Part shown: piece after piece, positions 58,437 to 64,000 of the stretch | How positions within the stretch are numbered: the stretch's first letter is position 1 | Layout of the letters: every line of letters begins with the position of its first letter | NCBI GenBank assembly: GCA_959026725.1 | Contig: CAUFMG010000010.1 | Coordinates: 1 to 64,000, forward strand | Origin: an uncultured Collinsella sp. | GTDB lineage: Bacteria > Actinomycetota > Coriobacteriia > Coriobacteriales > Coriobacteriaceae | Direction of reading: 5' to 3' | Length of the DNA stretch: 64,000 bases | The notes under the pieces: model-generated | Database searches by the model: none | What the model saw: the letters and a program-made list of their open reading frames with translations, nothing else | Told to the model about the DNA's origin: nothing | Position numbers and translations under genes: made by a program

Positions 58437-58651
58437 GTGCAAAAAACGGCAAATATGAGTACTGTTACCAATTTAGTAGCAGCGTTTTCCCTCCGCACGC
58501 GCCGGTTTCGAGCTCTTTATAGCCCGCTTGATGCCAAAATACTCCACATTTGTTTATTATCTTTTCAATGAATACCAATTTCAGGATCGGATTTCTTCGT
58601 TTTCGCTGTCACTAATCTAGTAACAGTACTCATATTTGCCATTTTTTGCAC
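58437..58651. repeat. 215-bp MITE-like element with 48-bp inverted ends
   Basis: Positions 58437-58484 and 58604-58651 are inverted copies at about 42 of 48 bases, sharing GCAAATATGAGTACTGTTAC. The 119-bp interior is AT-rich and non-coding. The size and structure fit a non-autonomous mobile element or a regulatory double hairpin; no target-site duplication is obvious. Confidence 0.7.
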
Positions 58652-58686
58652 GGAGCCTATAACAAGCCCCCTATAAAGCCATAGAT

Positions 58687-59796
58687 TTATGCTGGCTTAA
58701 GCCCAAAACACGCTCGAAGCGTGTTCAGCAGCGCATCCTGCTTCTTTCGACGAGCCTCTACGCGATTCTGATAGCGCTTGCCCATGCGTTGGTAGATGCG
58801 CCATGCGAGTGCTTCCATCGCTTCCATGTCACAGAGCATTTCGTTGTTGACCGTCGCGACCTCGATTCCCATAGTAATCAAGCCCGTGTTGCGCTTTTCA
58901 TCATGGATACGTCCCCTCCGAGAGGAATGGCCCAGCTCACCGTTGTATTCCAGGTCAAACCGGGCTGCTTCCTGATACGCATCGCAAACTGCATGCGGCA
59001 TCCCCGAGATTGCCTGCGCACGGTCATCGAACTCAATCTTATAGTCGGTCTTAAAAGGTCCGCAGGCAAACCCGCCATAGGAAAACGGAAGCGAAAACAG
59101 GGCGAGCATGATGCACTCCATGGGTGAGCGCAAGTTTTCTGACAAGTAGGGACACAGACGCTGCAGTTTTTTGGCCGCATTCCCCTTGCATACCGCGAGG
59201 TAATCTGCCAGGCGATCGGGCGTCAGCACCGGCTCGACTTCAAAGTAGCCCACGTCTGCCGGTTGATCCTTGTCCTTTGCAAGTTTATTCGTAACGGGCG
59301 AGGTGTAGGGAGGCAGATACTTCCCGCGGTCACTCAGTGAAATCTTAGAGCACAGCTCCTGGGCCAGGGCAAATGCCTGGATACAGCCGACCTCGCGGGC
59401 GACGACAACACAAAGGGCCTCGGGAGATAGACTGTACACCCCCGGTTCCACCTCTAGAATCGAGCCGGCGGGCAACCCGGAGCATACGGACCAGCCCACG
59501 CCAGGCATGCGGCGGCGCTGCGCCGCAGATCCCACCAGCAAGCAAAGATCTTCTTGCACCTCGCCGCTTTCGGCCCCAATCCGCACCAAGTCGGAAAGAT
59601 AGATGTCCTCGGTCGAGGGCGACGACGTGCGCAGCACACGGCGCTCTTCATCGGGATTGAGGTCCCTCCAGCTGATGTAACCCATTTTTCGGCGCTCGGC
59701 GCGCATCATGCGTAGCGCCGAGGCGCCTGTTAGGATTACGGAAGCCGCCAGCTGTTCGTCTGTCGGCTCGTTGCGCCGCTCAATCTTCACTGCCAC
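58687..59796 (-). CDS. unknown protein, possible PD-(D/E)xK/DUF559-like C-terminal part
   Basis: The 369-residue product has no clear N-terminal family (SVILTGASALRMMRAERRKM, then a middle part with RLADYLAVCKGNAAKKLQRL). Near residues 275-345 the pattern ARFDLEYNGELGHSSRRGRI then HDEKRNTGLITMGIEVATVN recalls DUF559/Vsr-like endonuclease folds of the AbiEi-type proteins common in Actinobacteria (D-E-x-H...D-R-x-N). This is inference by pattern only. It starts at GTG 59796, 10 bp after comF, with GGGGTGG before it. It may be a stand-alone nuclease-like or regulatory protein. Confidence 0.65.
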   Translation of the reverse strand: MAVKIERRNEPTDEQLAASVILTGASALRMMRAERRKMGYISWRDLNPDEERRVLRTSSPSTEDIYLSDLVRIGAESGEVQEDLCLLVGSAAQRRRMPGVGWSVCSGLPAGSILEVEPGVYSLSPEALCVVVAREVGCIQAFALAQELCSKISLSDRGKYLPPYTSPVTNKLAKDKDQPADVGYFEVEPVLTPDRLADYLAVCKGNAAKKLQRLCPYLSENLRSPMECIMLALFSLPFSYGGFACGPFKTDYKIEFDDRAQAISGMPHAVCDAYQEAARFDLEYNGELGHSSRRGRIHDEKRNTGLITMGIEVATVNNEMLCDMEAMEALAWRIYQRMGKRYQNRVEARRKKQDALLNTLRACFGLKPA

Positions 59797-59806
59797 AAAA
59801 CCACCC

Positions 59807-60613
59807 CTACCAAACGCGTGCGATAGCGAGGCCATCAACGGCCACGGCACCGGCGCGCTTGAGTTCCGCCGAAGCCGCTGCCATCGTCGCACCCGTGGTG
59901 ATAACGTCGTCGATAAGCAGCAAGCGGCGGCCGTGCACGTCCTCAACCGTCTCGTACATGCCCCGGGAACGCTCGCGGCGCTCCTCACGACCGAGTTCGC
60001 GCTGGTCGCCATGCCCGTACTTGACGAGGGCATCGAGCAGGGGAACACCCGACAGCTCGCAAAATGGGCGCGCAATGGCCTCCATATGATCAAAGCCACG
60101 CCGCCGAAACGCTGCCGCCGTCGCAGGCACAAACACCACCGCATCCGCACCGGACAGCACACCTCCTAAGCGTTCGGGCGCTACGACCTGGGCATGCAGG
60201 GCGGTGTCGTAAAGCAGCTCCGCCAGATACGGCGCCAGGCGTCGCTCGCCCGCGTCCTTGTACGCTTTAATGATGCGCGGCAGCGGATGCGCATAGACGG
60301 AGCACGCCAGGCAGCGGTCGAGCGCCTCCGCCATTGCCGAGGACGTGCCCTCGACCGAACACTCAGTGCACAGCAAATCCCCAAACGGGGCGCCGCATCG
60401 GGTACAGCTATGACGTGGGTCGATGAGCGTGAGCGCGGCCAGGCAGTCTTGGCAAATAAGCGCACCGGCGCGCTCGCAGCCGGCACATCGTGTTGGCGAC
60501 AATACCTCGAGTGCCTCGCGTGCCGCCCGCTCGGCAAACGGCAGCAATTCGTCCGCAAACGGTAGGGCGCCGGCACCCTGCAGACGGCTCAATTTGTTCA
60601 GATGGCTCTTCAA
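59807..60613 (-). CDS. comF: ComF-like phosphoribosyltransferase-family protein
   Basis: The 268-residue product has N-terminal zinc-finger cysteines (CAGCERAGALICQDC, CTRCGAPFGDLLCTEC) and a C-terminal PRTase-like domain with AYKDAGERRLAPYLAELLYD, FRRRGFDHMEAIARP and the PRPP loop LLLIDDVITTGATMA. ComF proteins act in DNA uptake and possibly restart. TTG 60613 is the start, with GGAGGG 9 bases before it. That ribosome site lies in the arm of a perfect 10-bp hairpin (60619-60650). It is followed by the unknown protein gene. Confidence 0.88.
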   Translation of the reverse strand: MKSHLNKLSRLQGAGALPFADELLPFAERAAREALEVLSPTRCAGCERAGALICQDCLAALTLIDPRHSCTRCGAPFGDLLCTECSVEGTSSAMAEALDRCLACSVYAHPLPRIIKAYKDAGERRLAPYLAELLYDTALHAQVVAPERLGGVLSGADAVVFVPATAAAFRRRGFDHMEAIARPFCELSGVPLLDALVKYGHGDQRELGREERRERSRGMYETVEDVHGRRLLLIDDVITTGATMAAASAELKRAGAVAVDGLAIARVW

Positions 60614-60618
60614 GACAC

Positions 60619-60650
60619 AACCCTCCCTACGTTCGGTCGCAGGGAGGGTT
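60619..60650 (-). promoter_or_regulatory. hairpin that contains the comF ribosome site
   Basis: AACCCTCCCT at 60619-60628 and AGGGAGGGTT at 60641-60650 form a perfect 10-bp stem. On the minus-strand transcript the 3' arm is the GGAGGG ribosome site of comF. It may hold comF off or act as a ricT terminator. Confidence 0.6.
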
Positions 60651-60715
60651 GTTGATTCAGCGCTATGGTACCCCGACGCGATTGGGGTAAGGCGGGTTAA
60701 ATCCGCTCGCGGGCG

Positions 60716-62416
60716 TTATTCGCCGGCGGGCGGTTGTGGTGCGGCCGAAGACGGGGTCGAGCCCTCGCCACCATTCTGGCGCGGCTTGCGGGAACGGCGA
60801 CGGCGACGGCGCTTTTGGCCCTGGTCGGCCGAGCCCTCGCCACCGCGATCTTCGCGCGACTCGCGCTCGTCGCGAGCGGCGCCACGCGAAGCCTTGGCAG
60901 CCGCTCCCCCGCCATCTCCGGGACGACGGCGCGTGACCTTGACCTCGCCATCCGAGACCTGATCGGCAACGGAGGGCACTGAGGGCTTCTGTTGCGTGCC
61001 CGAGGAATGGCGACGGCGCGGACGCGGCGCGCGCTCATCCTCGCCACGTGACTTGCCGCCCTTGTCGGCAGGCGCATCGGAACCCGAGGGACCCTTGGAA
61101 GCGGCACCAGCCTCGCGAGCAGCTGCCGCGCGGAAGGCATCCTCGCGCTCCTCGCTCGACAGGTGACGGCGGCGACGGCGCGTGGGGTTCATGCCACCGC
61201 CGCGGTTTTGCTGCTGAGGCTGCTGAGTCTCGCGCTCGCGGGAGGAGTTCTTGTCTGCAGCTGCAGCCTCGCCGACATCGCCCGAGCCCGCGCGCTTGCG
61301 ACGACGACGGCCACCGGCGGCCTCCTCGGCCTCAGGCGTTGCGGCATTGCCACGGCCCTTTCCGCGGCCACGACCCTCGCCCTGCCCCTGACCGGCGCGA
61401 GCATCGGATTCAGCATCGCGACGACGGCGCCTGGGCATCGACGTACCGGCCAGACGGTCGGCGCTCGACAGGCCATCGCCCACGTCGACGCCGTTCTCGC
61501 GATCGAGCTCCATGAGCGCCAGGCGCATCTCGGGCGACTCGATGCGCTCGAGCACGTCGCGCGTCACGCAGTCGGGGCGGCAGTTGCAACCCTGCTCGGC
61601 GGCCTTCTTTTTGCAGCCCTCAGAGCAGGTCATGTCGGCCAGGTTGACCTTAAAGACTTTGCCGTTCTCCAGGCGCAACACCAGCTGCTCACGCGGCGTG
61701 TCATATTCCTGGATGCGCGCCTTGCCAAGCGGCGTATCGATAAGCGTCTTCTTTTTGGGCGCGCGGCTCTTAAAGTCCTTGTACGCCTCGAACTCATAGC
61801 GCAGGCAGCACATCAGGCGGCCGCAGACGCCACTGATCTTGGATGAGTTGAGCGGCAGGTCCTGCTCTTTTGCCATGCGGATCGAAACCGGCTCAAACTG
61901 TCCGCCAAAGCGCGTGCAGCAGAGCTCCTGGCCGCACTGGGCATAGCCGCCCACCAGGCGGGTCTCGTCGCGCACACCGATCTGGCGCATGTCGACGCGA
62001 ATGTGCAGCGTCGAGGACAGATCCTTGACGAGCTGGCGAAAATCGACGCGCTCCTCGGCCGCAAAGTAGAACACGGCCTTCTCGCCGCCAAACAGGTACT
62101 CGACGCCCACCGGCTTCATCTCGAGGTCGAGCTCCTTGACCAGGCGGCGGAAGTCGACCATGGCCTCGTCGCCCTGAATGGCCAGATCGTCGGCAAGCTG
62201 CAGGTCGATGTCGCTCGCCACGCGCAGCACGGGCTTGAGCGGCTGACCGATCTCGTCTTGCGGCACCTCAAAGGGATCGGCAGTGACCAGGCCGATCTCG
62301 GTTCCGCGCTCGGTGGAGCAAATGGCATAATCGGCCTCGAGGATATCCAGATCCTGCGGATCGAACCACAGGTCGCGCGAGGCGTAGGTAAACTTAACGG
62401 GTACGGCTAACGGCAT
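60716..62416 (-). CDS. ricT: PSP1-domain protein, RicT/YaaT type, with a long basic tail
   Basis: The 566-residue product has a PSP1 (RicT) domain in its first 290 residues: MPLAVPVKFTYASRDLWFDP, VDFRQLVKDLSSTLHIRVDM, CGQELCCTRFGGQFEPVSIR, SGVCGRLMCCLRYEFEAYKD and a Cys cluster MTCSEGCKKKAAEQGCNCRP. Those Cys bind an Fe-S cluster in the RicT complex. Residues 335-566 are a low-complexity Arg/Gly/Glu-rich tail, more than 200 residues longer than B. subtilis RicT. It overlaps holB by 10 bp, in the usual tmk-holB-ricT order. The tail may bind RNA. Confidence 0.88.
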   Translation of the reverse strand: MPLAVPVKFTYASRDLWFDPQDLDILEADYAICSTERGTEIGLVTADPFEVPQDEIGQPLKPVLRVASDIDLQLADDLAIQGDEAMVDFRRLVKELDLEMKPVGVEYLFGGEKAVFYFAAEERVDFRQLVKDLSSTLHIRVDMRQIGVRDETRLVGGYAQCGQELCCTRFGGQFEPVSIRMAKEQDLPLNSSKISGVCGRLMCCLRYEFEAYKDFKSRAPKKKTLIDTPLGKARIQEYDTPREQLVLRLENGKVFKVNLADMTCSEGCKKKAAEQGCNCRPDCVTRDVLERIESPEMRLALMELDRENGVDVGDGLSSADRLAGTSMPRRRRRDAESDARAGQGQGEGRGRGKGRGNAATPEAEEAAGGRRRRKRAGSGDVGEAAAADKNSSRERETQQPQQQNRGGGMNPTRRRRRHLSSEEREDAFRAAAAREAGAASKGPSGSDAPADKGGKSRGEDERAPRPRRRHSSGTQQKPSVPSVADQVSDGEVKVTRRRPGDGGGAAAKASRGAARDERESREDRGGEGSADQGQKRRRRRRSRKPRQNGGEGSTPSSAAPQPPAGE

Positions 62417-63534
62417 TTCAGTGCCTTCCTGATATCGAACAGCATGACCTCGATGGCCAGCTGGGGAGTAACGTTTCTGGCGATGTTGCGCTCGGCGGTC
62501 GCGACTGCCTCGAGCGCCCGCGTGGCACCCGCAACATTGGTCGCGGCGGCAAGCCGACCGATCGAGTCGCGCACGTCTTCGTTCACCACGTCGGCCGCCT
62601 CGTCCTGAAGCGTCAGCAGCACGTCGCGCATGAGCGTCCGCGCGCTCGCCAGCGCTTCCATGATACCCGAACGCTCGCGCGCGTTGAGTTCGCGCTTGTT
62701 GCGGTCCTCAAGCTGCTTCAATGCTCCACGCGACAGGTAGTCGGCGTTTTGCTCGAGCACCTTTTCCTGTGTGGACTTGACCTCGGCGAGCGGCGCCTTA
62801 ACGGCGACGATGAGTGACTTGGCGCGGCTGAGCACGTCGGCCTCGTCGGCGGCGATGAGCGAATCGATGGCGCGAACCATCTGACGGCGGGCGTCCTGGC
62901 GCTCGGCGCTCTTGAGGAACTCGATGCCACGCGTGGGGCTTCCCGCTACGGCGACGGCCATGCGGCAACGCGCAGGGTCCTGACCGGTGGCGCGGCTCAC
63001 GGCCTGCGCGGCGACGGCGGGCGATACCAGCCGAAACGGCACGCACTGGCAGCGGCTCACGATGGTGGGCAACATCACGTCTGCCGAGGTGCCCAGCAGG
63101 ATGAACATAACGCCCTCGGGCGGCTCCTCGAGCGTTTTGAGCAGTGCGTTGGCGGTGTTGGCGCGCAGTTGCTCGGCACGGTCGATGATGTAGACCTTGG
63201 CCTTGGCGCGGATGGGCGCCAGAGGCACGTCATCGAGCAGCTCGCGGGTCTGGGCGATGAGGTAGCCCGTGGCGCTCTCGGGCGTGTAATAGTGCACGTC
63301 GGGGTGCGTATGGCGGGCGACGCGCACGCAGCTATCGCATGAGCCGCAGCCGTCCTGCTCGCACAGGAAGGCTTGGGCGAGCGCCCACGCGGCGTCGAGC
63401 TTGCCCGCGCCGGGCGCGCCCAAGAACAGGTAGGCGTGCGATGCGCGGCCGCTTGCGATGGCGTTGGTCAAAAAGTCGCGCACGCGCTGTTGGGTGTCGA
63501 GCTTGGCCAGCAGGCTTGCCTGAGCGGGGGCCAT
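62407..63534 (-). CDS. holB: DNA polymerase III delta-prime subunit
   Basis: The 375-residue product is a clamp-loader AAA+ protein: HAYLFLGAPGAGKLDAAWAL (P-loop GAPGAGK followed by Leu instead of Thr/Ser), a zinc module CEQDGCGSCDSC, KVYIIDRAEQLRANTANALL, LKTLEEPPEGVMFILL and the SRC motif TIVSRCQCVP near 170. The altered P-loop agrees with delta-prime not hydrolysing ATP. It starts 1 bp after the tmk stop and overlaps ricT, so all are co-transcribed. Confidence 0.93.
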   Translation of the reverse strand: MAPAQASLLAKLDTQQRVRDFLTNAIASGRASHAYLFLGAPGAGKLDAAWALAQAFLCEQDGCGSCDSCVRVARHTHPDVHYYTPESATGYLIAQTRELLDDVPLAPIRAKAKVYIIDRAEQLRANTANALLKTLEEPPEGVMFILLGTSADVMLPTIVSRCQCVPFRLVSPAVAAQAVSRATGQDPARCRMAVAVAGSPTRGIEFLKSAERQDARRQMVRAIDSLIAADEADVLSRAKSLIVAVKAPLAEVKSTQEKVLEQNADYLSRGALKQLEDRNKRELNARERSGIMEALASARTLMRDVLLTLQDEAADVVNEDVRDSIGRLAAATNVAGATRALEAVATAERNIARNVTPQLAIEVMLFDIRKALKCR

Positions 63535-63535
63535 A

Positions 63536-64000
63536 TTACTCGGCCTCCTGGGCTAGCGCGGCAGCGACGGCATCCTGGGAAATGTGGAGGCCGTAGGCGC
63601 AAACCTGCTCAACCGTCTGCGCGAAGACGTCCTCGATGGACGCGGTCGCGTCGATGAGCTTTACGCGGTTTGGTTCCTCAGCGGCAATGGCGCAAAATCC
63701 CTGGTAAACACGCTCTTGGAAGGCCATACCCTTGGCCTCCATGCGGTCTGCCGCACCACGGGCGGCCATGCGCAGCGCCGCCTGCTCGGGCGTGATGTGA
63801 TAGACGAGCGTGAGCGCCGGGTGCGTTCCCGCGACGGCCAGGTTGTTGGCATCGCGCACCATCTGGCGATCGAGGCCGTCGGCAAACGCCTGGTAGCAGG
63901 TCGTGGAATCGTAGAAGCGATCGCACAGGACCACCTTGCCGGCTGCGAGCGCGGGGGCGATGACCTCGTGCACCAGCTGGGCACGCGCAGCCTCGTAGAG
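63536..64000 (-). CDS. tmk: thymidylate kinase, 3' part only
   Basis: The visible 154 residues run from the window edge (LYEAARAQLVHEVIAPALAA) through VLCDRFYDSTTCYQAFADGL, the DR(Y/F)xxS-type motif of Tmk, to a C-terminal region with AERMEAKG-like DRMEAKGMAFQERVYQGF (lid and thymidine-binding parts). It converts dTMP to dTDP. The N-terminal P-loop lies beyond base 64000. The last 25 residues are slightly longer than average. It is the first visible gene of the tmk-holB-ricT run. Confidence 0.92.
   Translation of the reverse strand, partial: LYEAARAQLVHEVIAPALAAGKVVLCDRFYDSTTCYQAFADGLDRQMVRDANNLAVAGTHPALTLVYHITPEQAALRMAARGAADRMEAKGMAFQERVYQGFCAIAAEEPNRVKLIDATASIEDVFAQTVEQVCAYGLHISQDAVAAALAQEAE

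Larger units (their letters stand above)
57953..58686. other. 734-bp gap with hairpins and a 215-bp inverted-repeat element
   Basis: No gene is accepted here. The left part is the promoter region of the lipoprotein gene. Two G+C-rich hairpins lie at 58386-58434 and an element with 48-bp inverted ends at 58437-58651. Confidence 0.6.

Noticed and set aside
57953..58498. N-terminal extension of the binding lipoprotein
   Set aside because: The frame is open, but a normal lipoprotein signal starts at 57952 and the extension would place it in the middle of the protein. It is left as a possibility only.
59797..60162. N-terminal extension of the unknown protein after comF
   Set aside because: This part overlaps the ComF active-site region in another frame; a GTG with a ribosome site lies at 59796.

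Overview
The window looks like chromosome from a gut actinobacterium of the class Coriobacteriia, most likely Collinsella. This is an inference from GC-rich coding DNA, strong AGGAGG-type ribosome sites, many PTS operons, LuxR-type membrane regulators and the housekeeping gene order tmk-holB-ricT-comF; no 16S rRNA is present to prove it.

Layout. (1) 1-4.2 kb: a more AT-rich cluster on the minus strand with a membrane regulator carrying two LuxR-type HTH domains, a permease-ATPase fusion ABC transporter and a small secreted protein. (2) 4.6-9.3 kb: a BceAB-type ABC exporter, then a gene fusing a Nudix hydrolase to a Vsr mismatch endonuclease. (3) 9.4-12.7 kb: class II ketose-bisphosphate aldolase with a divergent DeoR regulator, then a flavodiiron protein. 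(4) 12.8-17.0 kb: LacI regulator divergent from galK-galT. (5) 17.3-18.7 kb: an AAA/DUF4143-type ATPase bracketed by repeats. (6) 18.9-22 kb: tagatose-6-phosphate operon lacA-lacB-lacX-lacC. (7) 23.5-33.7 kb: lacF and two parallel modules, each a LacI regulator divergent from a IICB permease (lacE) and a GH1 6-phospho-glycosidase (lacG). (8) 28.9-29.1 and 33.7-34.4 kb: an unusual family of palindromic repeats. (9) 34.4-38.5 kb: an AlbA_2-type regulator, a LacR-like DeoR regulator, galM, and an isolated PTS IIB-like protein that lacks its phosphorylatable histidine. (10) 38.6-39.5 kb: tRNA-Thr and an AT-rich patch. (11) 39.7-49.7 kb: a GalNAc/galactosamine region (yhcH, a nagA fragment, second copies of lacC and lacX, a flavodoxin, nagA, agaS, a GntR regulator and a mannose-family PTS with a YajC-like protein). 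(12) 50.4-64 kb: mainly housekeeping genes, including an NAD-type isocitrate dehydrogenase, DegV, HPF, an amino-acid-type binding lipoprotein, comF, ricT, holB and the 3' part of tmk.

The genes fit together as one galactose-centred catabolic region. Lactose-type disaccharides enter by LacEF, are cut by LacG, and galactose-6-P is converted by LacAB to tagatose-6-P. GalNAc enters by the mannose-type PTS and reaches tagatose-6-P through NagA and AgaS. LacC makes tagatose-1,6-bisphosphate and the class II aldolase at 9.5 kb can split it. Free galactose goes through GalM, GalK and GalT. No galE was seen.

Regulation shows shared DNA patterns. A motif of the form ACCGTTYACC occurs as direct repeats exactly 21 bp apart in five sugar promoters. 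A direct repeat of AACA boxes 10 bp apart precedes lacA, lacF and the DeoR gene. DasR/NagR-like sites precede agaS and the GalNAc PTS. LacI-type palindromes lie in all three LacI-divergent gaps. Many intergenic regions hold long inverted repeats that resemble MITE or REP elements.
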